From: Alloprevotella rava
GTDB taxonomy: Bacteria > Bacteroidota > Bacteroidia > Bacteroidales > Bacteroidaceae
Assembly (NCBI RefSeq): GCF_014195585.1
Contig: NZ_JACICA010000016.1
Span: forward strand, 1 to 42,237
DNA length: 42,237 nucleotides
Direction: 5' to 3'
Below, one piece after another: positions 16,378 to 25,927 of this stretch. Below the pieces are notes generated by a model. That model was not told the origin of the DNA, searched no databases, and saw nothing but the letters and a program-made list of their open reading frames with translations. How positions within the stretch are numbered: position 1 is the first letter of the stretch; every line of letters begins with the position of its first letter. The translations under genes were made by a program, and so were the position numbers.

Positions 16378-18829
16378 TATCTTCTTTTATGTCAAGGTTG
16401 ATAGCGTCGTCTACTTTTTCTTTGAGAAGAGCAATGTCAAGAACTTCAAACACATTCTCAACAAAGTGGAATGTCAATCCATCAATATATTTTTGATTGA
16501 TTTCCTCAATATCTTTTCTATTTTCCACACTCATGATGATATCTTTAATGCCAGCCCGCTTAGCAGCAAGAATCTTTTCTTTAATTCCACCAACGGGAAG
16601 AACGCGGCCACGCAATGTGATCTCACCCGTCATGGCCGTATTCGCGCGTACCTTTCGCTGGGTTAGAGCAGAAGCTAAAGAAGTGGCAATTGTGATACCT
16701 GCGGAAGGACCATCCTTTGGTGTTGCTCCTTCTGGTACGTGTACGTGGATGCTCCAATGGTCAAAGATATTACTGTCCAACTTGAGCTTTTCTGCATGAG
16801 CTTTAATGTATTCTAGTGCTAAAACAGCACTTTCTTTCATTACGTCACCCAGGTTTCCTGTCAGTGTAAGTTTGGGAGCTTTAGAGTGGCTTATACTTGT
16901 TTCTATGAATAGAATTTCTCCCCCCACACTTGTCCATGCCAAACCTGTAACTACTCCTGCGTATTTATTACCTTGGTATTTATCGCGGTTGAATAATGGT
17001 TTGCCTAGTAACTGCTCTATATTGGCAACATCAATACCTATGTCCTTAAATTTATTAGACTCTTCTATCTCAGTGAGGTAAGCCATCTTGCGATAAATTT
17101 TGTCTAATTGCTTCTCAAGTTGACGCACTCCACTTTCTCGGGTATAATTCTCAATGAGAAACTCGAAGGCTTTGGGCTTAAATTTAACCTTCAGTGGAGA
17201 GTCTGCATTTATTTTCAGTTCTTCTTCTATTTTCGGAATTAAGTGGCGTTTAGCAATCTGTATTTTCTCCTCTGTTAGGTATCCCTCCACCTCTATAATT
17301 TCCATGCGGTCAAGTAAGGGGGCAGGAATATTCTGAAGAGAGTTAGCTGTTGCAATAAAGAAAATATTGGAAAGATCATAATCTACATCCAAGAAATTAT
17401 CATGGAAAGCTTTATTCTGTTCTGGGTCGAGAACTTCAAGTAAAGCGCTTTGCGGATCACCATTAAAATTGCGATCACTTACCTTATCAATTTCGTCAAG
17501 GATAAATACGGGATTGTCTGTAGCTGCTTTTTGTATGCTTTTGATAATACGCCCAGGCATTGCACCTAAATATGTTCTGCGATGTCCACGGATTTCTGCT
17601 TCATCGTGTACACCTCCCAAGCTGATACGTACGTATTGCCGGCCTAGCGCGTCAGCGATAGATTTTCCCAAAGAAGTTTTACCCACTCCTGGAGGGCCAT
17701 ACAGACACAGGATGGGAGCTTTCATGTCGTTGCGGAACTTCAAAACAGCCAAATGCTCCAAGATGCGTTCCTTGACCTTCTCCATTCCGTAGTGATTGCG
17801 ATTCAGAACTTTCTCTGCATGTTTGATGTTGAGATTATCTTCCGTTTGTATTCCCCAGGGTAAGCTCACAAGTGTTTGTGCATAGTTGAGTTCTATGTTA
17901 TAATCTGGGCTCTGGGGAGGAATACGTTGTAATTTCTTCAGTTCTTTATCGAAGATTTCACGTACTTTCGGTGGCAGATCGAGGAAACCGGCCTTATTTA
18001 TTAAGTCTGTAACGTCTTCATTTTGTTCATCGCCCAATTCGCTCTGAATATTCTTAATCTGTTGTTGGAGGAAAAAATCGCGCTGTTGCTTATCTAGTTC
18101 CTCACGTGTTTGATTTTGAATATTTTGTTTGAGAATAGCAAACTGAAGTTCACGATTGAGTATAGAGAGCAATTTATAACCTCGCTGGCATTGGTCGTTT
18201 TCGTTTAAGAGTGTTGCTTTTTCATCTAGTTCAAAGGGTAAGTTCGTACATATAAAATTGAGAAGAAATACAGGATGGCCGATATTTCTAATAGCGAAAG
18301 CAGCCTCTTCTGGATATGCTTCAGAGATATGGACAAAGCGAATAGTCGTGTCTTTGCAAGCATCAGCCAATGCTCTGTATTCTTTATCATCCTTACTAGG
18401 TAAAATGTCCTCCAACTTCTCAACGTGTGCACGAATATAGGGCTTTTGGCGAGTCTCGTCTCCCAAACGGATACGACCAAAGCTCTGCAAGATTGCAGAC
18501 TTGTTGCCGTTGGGAAGTTCTATGACGCGCATTACCTTTGCTACAACAGCAATGGGGTAGAGGTCAGAAACATGAGGTGTTTCAACACTTGCATCACGTT
18601 GGCAGCCAACAGCAATGACAGTACCTTTTTTTTCGGCTTGCTCTATGAGGCGAAGAGACGATTCTCGTCCAACAGTAACTGGAGCAACTACGCCGGGGAA
18701 AAGCATCAAGTTACGCAGTGGCAAGACAGGTAGAATCTCATCAAAAGGTGTTGCAAACAACTGCGCAATATCTCCCTCGAAATCAGCAATGAGAGAGAAT
18801 GGATTAGCGGAAATATCTTTTTCGTTCAT
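16364..18829 (-). CDS. lon: ATP-dependent protease Lon
   Basis: A cytosolic AAA+ protease for misfolded and regulatory proteins. I use the ATG at 18829 (821 residues). The longer frame to 18922 would begin upstream of the promoter at 18885-18916 and adds a hydrophobic stretch unlike Lon. Domains: N-terminal substrate domain (about 30-240), coiled coil, Walker [10 protein letters not shown] (378-386), Walker B FILDEID, and a protease domain with the Ser-Lys dyad at Ser709 (PKDGPSAGI) and Lys750 (GGIKEK). First gene of the lon-tgt-LptF/G-helicase operon; the lon stop lies within tgt. Confidence 0.96.
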   Translation of the reverse strand: MNEKDISANPFSLIADFEGDIAQLFATPFDEILPVLPLRNLMLFPGVVAPVTVGRESSLRLIEQAEKKGTVIAVGCQRDASVETPHVSDLYPIAVVAKVMRVIELPNGNKSAILQSFGRIRLGDETRQKPYIRAHVEKLEDILPSKDDKEYRALADACKDTTIRFVHISEAYPEEAAFAIRNIGHPVFLLNFICTNLPFELDEKATLLNENDQCQRGYKLLSILNRELQFAILKQNIQNQTREELDKQQRDFFLQQQIKNIQSELGDEQNEDVTDLINKAGFLDLPPKVREIFDKELKKLQRIPPQSPDYNIELNYAQTLVSLPWGIQTEDNLNIKHAEKVLNRNHYGMEKVKERILEHLAVLKFRNDMKAPILCLYGPPGVGKTSLGKSIADALGRQYVRISLGGVHDEAEIRGHRRTYLGAMPGRIIKSIQKAATDNPVFILDEIDKVSDRNFNGDPQSALLEVLDPEQNKAFHDNFLDVDYDLSNIFFIATANSLQNIPAPLLDRMEIIEVEGYLTEEKIQIAKRHLIPKIEEELKINADSPLKVKFKPKAFEFLIENYTRESGVRQLEKQLDKIYRKMAYLTEIEESNKFKDIGIDVANIEQLLGKPLFNRDKYQGNKYAGVVTGLAWTSVGGEILFIETSISHSKAPKLTLTGNLGDVMKESAVLALEYIKAHAEKLKLDSNIFDHWSIHVHVPEGATPKDGPSAGITIATSLASALTQRKVRANTAMTGEITLRGRVLPVGGIKEKILAAKRAGIKDIIMSVENRKDIEEINQKYIDGLTFHFVENVFEVLDIALLKEKVDDAINLDIKEDNDHH

Positions 18830-18884
18830 GATAAATCTTTCGACAATGAGAGAATAGAAAAATAAAAGATCCCAAAATGGAGAG

Positions 18885-18916
18885 CAAAGATAGCTTAAAC
18901 GCCTCGAAGCACCAAA
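18885..18916 (-). promoter_or_regulatory. Promoter of the lon operon
   Basis: Minus-strand TTTG (18916-18913), 20 bases, then TATCTTTG (18892-18885) match the Bacteroidetes consensus. The expected leader to the ATG at 18829 is about 50 bases. No heat-shock element is recognised. Confidence 0.75.
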
Positions 18917-18976
18917 GGGCAATAAAAGATTGTCGTTGTTTCATACTATTTTTAGCACTTTTAAGTTTATAATGGT

Positions 18977-19675
18977 ATGACAGATTACTTTGAGTTCAAA
19001 CAATTCAAAATATACCATGATCGTTGTGCGATGAAAGTGGGAACAGATGGGGTGCTTCTTGGAGCTTGGGCGGAAGTTTCTGAATCCAGCCGAATTCTTG
19101 ACATAGGTTGTGGCTCTGGACTTGTCACCATTATGGCAGCTCAGCGTTCTCAAGCAAATGTATATGGTGTTGAAATAGAGAGGAATGCAGCAGTACAAGC
19201 TATAGGAAATGCAGCGAGATCACCATGGGGGAGGCGTATCCATATTGTGTGCGAAGATATTTGTAATTTCCAAGATTCCACAGGCTTTGATACTATATTG
19301 GTTAATCCCCCTTTTTTTGAAGAAGAGCTTCTTCCACCCGATGCTGCACGATCCAGTGCGCGTCATACTGCTAGCTTGAGTTTCGCCAGTTTATTACAAC
19401 AAGTTGCCCGACTTTTACGTGATACAGGACGCTTGTATGCTATCATTCCTACTGCTGCTCGTGAAAGTTTTATGCTGGAAGCTGTTGCTAGAGGTTTCTT
19501 TCTTTATCATTTAACCCACGTGGTTACTCGTCCTCTTAAAGCACCCAAGCGTTTGTTGTGTGGTTTTTCAAGAATTGACACTGCCTTCACAGAAGATACT
19601 TTACTATTGATGGATGAAAACGGGCGTCGATCTGAACAGTATCAGCAACTTACAAAAGATTTCTATATACGCTGA
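18977..19675 (+). CDS. trmN6: tRNA1(Val) (adenine37-N6)-methyltransferase, TrmN6/YfiC type
   Basis: An AdoMet-dependent methyltransferase for A37 of tRNA-Val. The 232 residues show FKQFKIYHDRCAMKVGTDGVLLGAW at the N-terminus (characteristic of YfiC, split here by the reader as FKQFKIYHD and CAMKVGTDGV), the AdoMet loop DIGCGSGLVT (about 42-51) and the N6-adenine catalytic motif NPPFF (about 111-115). Length agrees with the family. It is divergent from lon, with only 147 bases between starts. Related small-molecule or protein N-methylases share the NPPF motif, but the N-terminal signature favours TrmN6. Confidence 0.88.
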   Translation: MTDYFEFKQFKIYHDRCAMKVGTDGVLLGAWAEVSESSRILDIGCGSGLVTIMAAQRSQANVYGVEIERNAAVQAIGNAARSPWGRRIHIVCEDICNFQDSTGFDTILVNPPFFEEELLPPDAARSSARHTASLSFASLLQQVARLLRDTGRLYAIIPTAARESFMLEAVARGFFLYHLTHVVTRPLKAPKRLLCGFSRIDTAFTEDTLLLMDENGRRSEQYQQLTKDFYIR

Positions 19676-19734
19676 AAAAAATCTTTATTTGCGATCTAGA
19701 TATGACTAATTTAACTAAATTTTTGAATATACTT

Positions 19735-19765
19735 ATTGTCAGTATTCTATAAAGTCGTAACTTTG
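19735..19765 (+). promoter_or_regulatory. Promoter of the M23 peptidase gene
   Basis: ATTG (19735-19738), 19 bases, then TAACTTTG (19758-19765). The start codon is 56 bases downstream. Confidence 0.6.
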
Positions 19766-19820
19766 TGACCAATACATATAATAAGAAGCCTTTTTGCTTC
19801 CCCAATTGTAACACGAACGA

Positions 19821-20741
19821 ATGAATTTTTCAGCACTTCGAAAACTTGGCTTAGGTGTTTTTTTCTTAGGATGTACGCTTTCGGCTACTGCCCAAGATAT
19901 GATATCTATGCAAGCCCCTATCGATAGAAAAGTACGCTCTGTTGATTCTTTAGCACTCAATCGACTAATTCAGCGCGAGAGCGTGGAAAAACCTTCGGGC
20001 GACCTTTATTCAAGTTGGAACACCACGCGCACTCATTGTTATAGCCAAGATCAGATTCCAGAAACTTATCGTATTGATTTACGTAATTTTGCAATGCCGA
20101 CCGACAGCCGACGCATTACAAGTAGAGTCGGCTATCGATCTTCATTTCGTCGCTATCATAAAGGTCTAGATATAAAGGTCTATATTGGCGATACCATCCG
20201 ATCTGCATTTGATGGCCGAGTGCGCATCGTTGATTATGAGGGAGGTGGATATGGAAACTATATTGTTATTCGCCATAACAATGGATTGGAAACAATCTAT
20301 GCGCATCTCTCCAAGCATCTGGTATCTGTTAATACTTATGTGAAGGCTGGCGAACCCATAGGTTTAGGAGGTAATACTGGACTCTCTTCAGGAAGTCATC
20401 TTCATTTTGAATGTCGTCTGTTAGGTGCTGTTATAAATCCTGAATTACTCTTTGATTTCCCTAACCAAGACGTGACGGGGGACTATTTTGTATTCCACAA
20501 GAATGGTAATCCAAATATGTTTACTGGAGTTGCCTCAATAGCTAGTAAAAAGAAAACAGAGATGGCTGCTCAGACAGAGCCTATGCCTGAAGTTGCTCCT
20601 TCTCGCTACCACAAGGTAGCCGTTGGAGAAAACTTAACTTCTATTGCTCGTAAGTTAGAAATTTCGCTTGATGCCTTGTGTAAAGCAAATCATATTTCTG
20701 TCACAAGCCATATTCGACCAGGACAAATTTTGAGATATTAA
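19821..20741 (+). CDS. Secreted M23 metallopeptidase with C-terminal LysM
   Basis: A cell-wall endopeptidase or an EnvC/NlpD-like amidase activator. The 306-residue protein has a signal peptide (about 1-25, ending ATAQ) and an M23 domain (about 100-215). The zinc ligands His113 and Asp117 (HKGLD) and His195 (GSHLHFE) are present, with His162 and His193 as likely catalytic histidines, so the enzyme looks active. One LysM peptidoglycan-binding repeat is at about 262-306 (HKVAVGENLTSIARKL to GQILRY). Monocistronic, with its own promoter and terminator. Confidence 0.9.
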   Translation: MNFSALRKLGLGVFFLGCTLSATAQDMISMQAPIDRKVRSVDSLALNRLIQRESVEKPSGDLYSSWNTTRTHCYSQDQIPETYRIDLRNFAMPTDSRRITSRVGYRSSFRRYHKGLDIKVYIGDTIRSAFDGRVRIVDYEGGGYGNYIVIRHNNGLETIYAHLSKHLVSVNTYVKAGEPIGLGGNTGLSSGSHLHFECRLLGAVINPELLFDFPNQDVTGDYFVFHKNGNPNMFTGVASIASKKKTEMAAQTEPMPEVAPSRYHKVAVGENLTSIARKLEISLDALCKANHISVTSHIRPGQILRY

Positions 20742-20777
20742 GAAGCTGTCGTTTGTACGCTTTATTTTATATACGGC

Positions 20778-20819
20778 CTAATGGGTATATATTCTCTTGA
20801 TATTCCCATTAGTTTTTTT
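20778..20819 (+). terminator. Intrinsic terminator of the M23 peptidase gene
   Basis: CTAATGGG (20778-20785) pairs with CCCATTAG (20805-20812), followed by seven T's; the stem can extend inward past one T-T mismatch. Confidence 0.8.
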
Positions 20820-21391
20820 CTTTTCTTCTTTTGGTTCTAATCTTTTGCTAGTAAGATTATGATTCTTATTTTATTTCGCAGCAAAGTATTACGAAAATTA
20901 AAGTATTTCTATCTCTCTTATGTTTATTGAGAATCAAGAAAAAAGTTTTCAAATGTCTTTTCTTATAAGTCTTTTATAGATTCGGTATTTTTATCCTTGT
21001 TCTTTTTGAAAATTGAATAAGGATATCAGCTGACATCTTTATTGCATTTAAAAATCCCCTTATTTTATTTTCCCTTTGTATAGGAGAAAATACTTCCTTA
21101 GTTAGAATCATAATATTTCAAATTTGCGTTACTTCATTCGAGGGTAGAAACTTCAATCTTCAGCTATTCTGGAGAGCATAGATTGGATATAGATTGAGAA
21201 ATAAAAAGGTGCTTAGCGTCTCTTTATCTTGTATTCTCTGCCTTTTGTTATGCGTGAAAAATAATTTCGACTAATTCTTTTTTATTTATGGTAGCATAAA
21301 TATTTGAAGCATCTCAATGTTTTTCTGAATAATAATTATTATTATCGGAGTTTCTATGTAATAATTGGTAATGATCTTCGTTATCTTTATT
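20820..21391. other. AT-rich intergenic region without a recognisable gene
   Basis: About 570 bases between the M23 terminator and the lipoprotein gene hold no convincing ORF, tRNA or structured RNA that I recognise. The only notable content is the palindromic repeat at 21015-21049 and an AT palindrome near 21330-21347. The promoter of the next gene is presumably near its end, but no TAnnTTTG box is convincing. Confidence 0.6.
21015..21049 (+). repeat. AATAAGGAT palindromic repeat, copy A
   Basis: GAATAAGGATATCAGCTGA followed by a diverged second arm (CATCTTTATTGCATTT) matches the perfect copy at 30049-30083 with three differences over 35 bases. The upstream flank GAAAAT is also shared. Confidence 0.75.
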
Positions 21392-22825
21392 ATGAGCAAG
21401 TTTTTCTACATTTTTGCATTACTATTTGTTGCTATCGGCTGCGTAGATGATGATCAATATATTATTTCTAATAGTGCATCTCTACGTTTCAATAGAGACA
21501 CTCTTTCGCTTGACACGATATTGGCAGGATTTCCCACTCAAACGGATACTTTCAAGGTATATAATCCCAACAATAAATCAATCCGTCTTACTCGAGCGTG
21601 GTTAGAGAGAGGAGCTAGTTCCCCTTTCCGTGTCAACATTGATGGCGAGATGCTGGCCAATGGTGTCGGAATCGATTTTGAGATCGCGAAGAAGGATAGT
21701 ATGTTTGTTTTTTTCTTTCTCAATACTCCAGAAATCAATAAGGATATTCCTGAGCTAGTACAGGACCGTCTCTTTTTCCAAACGGAAGGGGGAAAAGTGC
21801 AGAATGTAGTGTTGCGAGCATACGCACAAGGAGTCTATCGCCTGAAAGGGCTCACCATTTCGTCGGATACAACCTTTACGGCAAATCGTCCTTATCAGAT
21901 TTTTGATAGTTTGGTAGTAGAACAAGGAGCTACACTGAAATTGCTTGCAGGTGCACGCCTTTATTTCCATCCAGGTGCAAGTCTTATCGTGAGAGGAAAA
22001 TTACAATCGGAAGGTAGTGCACAACAAAACGTGGTATTGCGTGGCGACCGTTTGGGGAATATGCTCAGCGGCATCCCTTATGATCGCATCCCCAATCAAT
22101 GGGGTGGTGTTTATTTTGCTGCTGAAAGCTATGAGAATAGTTTGATGTATACAGACATACATAGTGGACAATACGGCATTCGTTGTGATAGCTCGGATGT
22201 CTCGCAAACTAAACTGACAATGAATGGCTGCATTGTTCATAACGTTGCTCGTGATGGACTTTCCTTGAAGTCTAACAAAGCGATTGTTATCAATAGTCAG
22301 TTGACCAATGCTGGTGGTGATTGTGTGAGTATCAAAGGGGGAGATGTTCAATTTATTCATTGTACCATAGCTCAGTTCTATCCTTTAGTAGGCGGCGATG
22401 GAGTGGCTCTACGTTTCTCGAATTATGATGGTAGCTATAGTCTTCCTCTGACAACGTTGAATGTCTTCAATACAATAGTGACTGGACGGAATAAAGACGA
22501 TGTGCAGGGTTTGCAACAGGAAAAGGAGAGTAATATAGCTTTTAATTATTTGTTTAGAAACTGCTTGTTGAATACCGAGAAAGTTGCTGATGAGCGTTTC
22601 TTGAATTGCTTTTGGGAAGAAGATAATCCGAAAGATTTTTCTAACTCGAAAAACTTTATTCCCGTCTTTAATTACGACAAATTGATCTTTACTTTTCAGC
22701 TAGATAATTTGTCTCAAGCAGTAGGGCACGCAGACATTGGGATAAGCAATAATTACCCTACAGATCGTATGGGGCGTTCTCGTTTGCAGGATAATGCGCC
22801 CGAGATTGGTTGCTATGAGCGGTAG
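21392..22825 (+). CDS. Lipoprotein with right-handed parallel beta-helix, function unknown
   Basis: I use the ATG at 21392 (477 residues) because it places a lipoprotein signal directly at the N-terminus (FYIFALLFVAIGC, acylated Cys16); a TTG at 21365 would add nine hydrophobic residues. After an N-terminal beta-rich region (about 20-160), residues about 165-400 have the irregular hydrophobic repeat of a right-handed parallel beta-helix (YGIRCDSSDVSQTKLTMNGC, then CIVHNVARDGLSLKSN and NAGGDCVSIKGGDVQFIHC). The C-terminal part ends GRSRLQDNAPEIGCYER, a form also seen in choice-of-anchor and pectate-lyase-like proteins. No catalytic site is evident. Probably an outer-membrane or periplasmic lipoprotein. 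Confidence 0.8.
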   Translation: MSKFFYIFALLFVAIGCVDDDQYIISNSASLRFNRDTLSLDTILAGFPTQTDTFKVYNPNNKSIRLTRAWLERGASSPFRVNIDGEMLANGVGIDFEIAKKDSMFVFFFLNTPEINKDIPELVQDRLFFQTEGGKVQNVVLRAYAQGVYRLKGLTISSDTTFTANRPYQIFDSLVVEQGATLKLLAGARLYFHPGASLIVRGKLQSEGSAQQNVVLRGDRLGNMLSGIPYDRIPNQWGGVYFAAESYENSLMYTDIHSGQYGIRCDSSDVSQTKLTMNGCIVHNVARDGLSLKSNKAIVINSQLTNAGGDCVSIKGGDVQFIHCTIAQFYPLVGGDGVALRFSNYDGSYSLPLTTLNVFNTIVTGRNKDDVQGLQQEKESNIAFNYLFRNCLLNTEKVADERFLNCFWEEDNPKDFSNSKNFIPVFNYDKLIFTFQLDNLSQAVGHADIGISNNYPTDRMGRSRLQDNAPEIGCYER

Positions 22826-22869
22826 TGATAATCTTCATAGCTTTAGCTCTCGTAGTGTAGAAATAGTAT

Positions 22870-22877
22870 TACTTTTG
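22870..22877 (+). promoter_or_regulatory. -7 box for dnaB
   Basis: TACTTTTG fits TAnnTTTG, 23 bases before the dnaB ATG. Only a partial -33 (CTTTAG near 22841-22846) is visible. Confidence 0.5.
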
Positions 22878-22900
22878 CACCTAAAATATAAGTAGAGACT

Positions 22901-24421
22901 ATGCCCGTAACAAATACTACTCGTCGTTCGCGAAAGGCTCAGAATGTTATGCCAATACAAGATGACCTAGGTCGTCTGCAACCGCAAGAACCGAAGTTTG
23001 AACAAGCTATTTTGGGTGCTTTGATGATTGAGAAAGAAGCCTTTTTTCGTGTTTCTGACATCCTTCGCCCCACATCTTTCTATGAGCACCGCCACCAACT
23101 GATTTATACTGCCATTCAGCAGCTTTACCACGACGAGCGCCCTGTTGATATACTCACAGTTACAGAGCAGCTCAATAGGGAGGGCAAGTTAGAGGAGATA
23201 GGTGGGCCTTTCTATATCACTCAGTTGAGTGGTATGGTGGCAAGTAGTGCGCACATAGAGTATCACGCGCGAATTGTTGCTCAAAAAGCCCTTGCGCGCG
23301 AATTGATTACTTATACATCAGGGATACAGTCGAAAGCTTTTGATGCAACAACCAATGTTGACGACCTGATGCAGGAGGCAGAGGGAAAACTTTTTGAACT
23401 TTCACAATCTAATGTCAAAAAGGATTATACCAGTATTGAGCCTGTTATTAGAGATGCTATAGAGCAACTGAAGGCTGCGGCTGCACGAAAGGATGGTTTG
23501 AGTGGTATTCCTTCGGGCTATCACGAGCTAGATAGGATGACTGCCGGTTGGCAAAGGACTGACTTGATTATCTTAGCAGCACGTCCTGCTATGGGTAAGA
23601 CAGCTTTCGCCTTGAGTATGGCCCGCAATATAGCGATTGACCAAAAGATCCCTATGGCTTTCTTTTCGTTGGAAATGTCCAACGTTCAGCTTGTAAATCG
23701 TCTTATAGCGAATGTCTGTGAGATACCTAGTGAAGAAATTCGTAATGGTCAGTTGAAAGAATACGAATGGCCGCAGCTAGACTCTAAGATACGTTTGATG
23801 GATGGTGCAGAACTGTATATTGACGATACGCCCAACCTTTCGGTTTTCGAACTCCGAACGAAGGCGCGTCGCTTAGTAAGAGAACATGGTATAAAGATGC
23901 TTATGATTGACTACTTGCAATTGATGAATGCGAGTGGCATGTCTTACAATTCTCGACAAGAAGAGGTAAGTACCATTAGTCGTTCGTTGAAAGGATTGGC
24001 GAAAGAGTTGAATATTCCTATTATTGCTTTGAGTCAGTTGAATCGTGGTGTTGAAGGACGTGAGGGAATCGAAGGAAAGCGCCCTCAATTGAGTGATTTG
24101 CGTGAGTCGGGAGCCATAGAGCAGGATGCCGATATGGTTCTCTTTATTCATCGTCCAGAGTATTACCATATCTTTGCTGATGAGCATGGACGCAATCTCA
24201 AAGGTATGGCACAAATCATTATTGCAAAGCATCGTAATGGTTCGGTCGGTGATGTGACGCTACGTTTCAAAGGAAAATATGTGCGTTTTGAGAATCCTGA
24301 AGACGACCAGGCTATACCTTTACCTGGAGAAGAAGTAAATATCATTTCTTCGAAGATGAATCAATCTCTCCCGCAAGGATTTGATGATATGCCACCAGCT
24401 CCTAATGAGGTTCCGTTCTAA
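22901..24421 (+). CDS. dnaB: Replicative DNA helicase DnaB
   Basis: The hexameric helicase of the replication fork. The 506-residue protein has the N-terminal collar (EQAILGALMIEKEAF, about 35-50), a linker helix, and a RecA-like domain with Walker A ARPAMGKTAF (about 226-235), Walker B LMIDYLQLM, SRSLKGLAKEL and an arginine finger region near IAKHRNG. No intein is present. The C-terminal tail is longer than in E. coli, acidic and Pro-rich. Its stop codon overlaps that of the convergent glycosyltransferase gene. Confidence 0.96.
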   Translation: MPVTNTTRRSRKAQNVMPIQDDLGRLQPQEPKFEQAILGALMIEKEAFFRVSDILRPTSFYEHRHQLIYTAIQQLYHDERPVDILTVTEQLNREGKLEEIGGPFYITQLSGMVASSAHIEYHARIVAQKALARELITYTSGIQSKAFDATTNVDDLMQEAEGKLFELSQSNVKKDYTSIEPVIRDAIEQLKAAAARKDGLSGIPSGYHELDRMTAGWQRTDLIILAARPAMGKTAFALSMARNIAIDQKIPMAFFSLEMSNVQLVNRLIANVCEIPSEEIRNGQLKEYEWPQLDSKIRLMDGAELYIDDTPNLSVFELRTKARRLVREHGIKMLMIDYLQLMNASGMSYNSRQEEVSTISRSLKGLAKELNIPIIALSQLNRGVEGREGIEGKRPQLSDLRESGAIEQDADMVLFIHRPEYYHIFADEHGRNLKGMAQIIIAKHRNGSVGDVTLRFKGKYVRFENPEDDQAIPLPGEEVNIISSKMNQSLPQGFDDMPPAPNEVPF

Positions 24422-25311
24422 AGTTGGGAATAATAAAGTAACTTATACGTATTGAGAAGGAATACTTTTGGACGAGAGCCTAAAAGATTCCTTCTTATTT
24501 TTTTACTAAGAAGTCGGAATAAAAGGCGTAAGAGCCATGTCGTATGTAATCTTTCACAGATTGAATGATATCTTGAGGTTCCTGCTCGTAGCTGCATGGG
24601 CATTCCTAAATGTTTTAATGTTCTTAGTGAGGCTTCTGTCTTTTTTAGAAAATCCAAACTGCTGTCTATTCCTGCATGAATGAGCGGGTTATCAATGTGG
24701 AGTATATTACATTTCTCTTTTTCTAGAGTAATACCGAGAAGTGCATCTTCATATCCGTATTCTTTGCAACGCTCATCGAAAGGAAATCTCTCAAGAATAT
24801 CCTTTTTGAATAATGCATTGAAGGTTGTGAATGCATCATAGGGATGACTGTTTCTGTATTGAGCCGAGCGACGTTTTTGTGCATTGTATTCATACGCATA
24901 GCGTAGTTCATGCTTCCTTCGTGGGTTGCCTTGTGGATTTTGTAGTGACCCACAAATCACATCTGCTTCGTGCCTATGTGTCCAATAAGTTCGGATAAAG
25001 TCTGGAGTGCAAACTTCAGCATCGTCGTCAATGAGAATAACCCATTTGTACTGGGCCATTCCAACTAGAATATTGCGATTGCGTGCTCTTCCCGTATTTT
25101 TCTGTTGATGAATAAGCGTGCAGGAAGATATGTTTTCTAACTTTTTTCTCAAAGTTCTATAATGTTCTTCAGTGGAACAGTCATCACTCACGACAATTTC
25201 ATACATAAAATCCGTTGGTAGCTCTTTGTGCAACTCTTGGCATTGTGTGCTTAAGTTGTCAATTAACTTAGAGCAATCGTATTCAAATGTAGGAATAAGT
25301 ATAGAAAACAT
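24418..25311 (-). CDS. Glycosyltransferase family 2
   Basis: A GT-A fold transferase using a nucleotide sugar, probably for an envelope polysaccharide or glycolipid. The 297 residues begin MFSILIPTFEYD, followed by the nucleotide-binding VVSDDCSTEEHY (about 41-52), KNTGRARNRN and the metal-binding D-D-D of LIDDDAEV (about 92-99). The acceptor-side region contains GYEDALLG (about 182-189). There are no membrane helices. It is isolated from other polysaccharide genes and ends in a four-base overlap with dnaB. The sugar cannot be predicted. Confidence 0.87.
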   Translation of the reverse strand: MFSILIPTFEYDCSKLIDNLSTQCQELHKELPTDFMYEIVVSDDCSTEEHYRTLRKKLENISSCTLIHQQKNTGRARNRNILVGMAQYKWVILIDDDAEVCTPDFIRTYWTHRHEADVICGSLQNPQGNPRRKHELRYAYEYNAQKRRSAQYRNSHPYDAFTTFNALFKKDILERFPFDERCKEYGYEDALLGITLEKEKCNILHIDNPLIHAGIDSSLDFLKKTEASLRTLKHLGMPMQLRAGTSRYHSICERLHTTWLLRLLFRLLSKKIRRNLLGSRPKVFLLNTYKLLYYSQL

Positions 25312-25343
25312 TTTATTGAGGAATACTTGCTAGATACAGATTA

Positions 25344-25351
25344 CAAAAATA
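25344..25351 (-). promoter_or_regulatory. Possible -7 box for the glycosyltransferase gene
   Basis: TATTTTTG on the minus strand, about 33 bases before the start at 25311. No -33 partner is clear. Confidence 0.35.
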
Positions 25352-25446
25352 GTAAATCACAATGAAATATATGAATTATTTTATAGAAAGTATGTAAGAT
25401 CTCATGGCAAACTGTTAATGATGTAAATATTACATTGAGAAAAGAT

Positions 25447-25454
25447 TATCTTTG
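25447..25454 (+). promoter_or_regulatory. -7 box for the winged-helix gene
   Basis: TATCTTTG fits TAnnTTTG, with the ATG 54 bases downstream. A TTTG at -33 is not seen. Confidence 0.5.
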
Positions 25455-25507
25455 TCGCAAGGAAATAAAACAAAATATCTCCATTAAAAATCATTAAATT
25501 CAAGTTT

Positions 25508-25711
25508 ATGTTTCAAGAAAAAGCTGGCGAATTAGCTGGAAAAATTTGGGAAGCTCTTAATGTAAATGGAGAGCTTTCAGGCAAAGATTTGAAGAAAGCA
25601 ACAAAAGTGCGTGCCGACAAAGACCTCTATTTGGGTTTGGGCTGGTTACTTCGTGAAGACAAAGTCGTAGTAACTGAAGAAGATAAGGACATCACTGTTG
25701 TTTTGAAGTAA
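25508..25711 (+). CDS. Small winged helix-turn-helix protein (DUF2582-like)
   Basis: A 67-residue protein that fits the short winged-helix family common in Bacteroidetes: helices in AGELAGKIWEALNVNGELSGKDLKKA, a recognition-helix-like KDLYLGLGWLLRED and a beta wing (KVVVTEEDKDITVVLK). It may bind DNA, but no target is known to me. It has its own promoter box and a terminator directly after it, so it is a single-gene unit between divergent GT2 and batD. The high-quality signals around it support a real gene. Confidence 0.85.
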   Translation: MFQEKAGELAGKIWEALNVNGELSGKDLKKATKVRADKDLYLGLGWLLREDKVVVTEEDKDITVVLK

Positions 25712-25760
25712 GTAAACGATAAAGCTAATATTTATTAGTCTTTATTGAACATAGCATTTT

Positions 25761-25799
25761 AAAGCTATGCCATCTTTTCCAGGTGACATAGCTTTTTTA
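25761..25799 (+). terminator. Intrinsic terminator of the winged-helix gene
   Basis: AAAGCTATG (25761-25769) pairs perfectly with CATAGCTTT (25787-25795), and the T run continues to 25798. Confidence 0.8.
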
Positions 25800-25874
25800 G
25801 CACTGTAGATAAGCTGCTCTTTATAAAACTTCTTTTTTTGAACTCTTCTTGATTTCTTTGCTCTCGGCAGGATA

Positions 25875-25906
25875 TTTGTTTATCTGCTTGGCAAGCAGTA
25901 TTTTTG
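25875..25906 (+). promoter_or_regulatory. Promoter of batD-batE
   Basis: TTTG (25875-25878), 20 bases, then TATTTTTG (25899-25906) match the consensus. The batD start is 22 bases downstream. Confidence 0.7.
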
Positions 25907-25927
25907 TAAGCAAAATTGTGAATAAGA

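Noticed and set aside
18830-18922. 31-residue N-terminal extension of Lon
   Set aside because: The promoter lies within it, and it encodes a hydrophobic stretch unknown in bacterial Lon.
20820-21391. Possible structured RNA or riboswitch in the long gap
   Set aside because: No long stem apart from the repeat and AT palindromes, and no known riboswitch core recognised.
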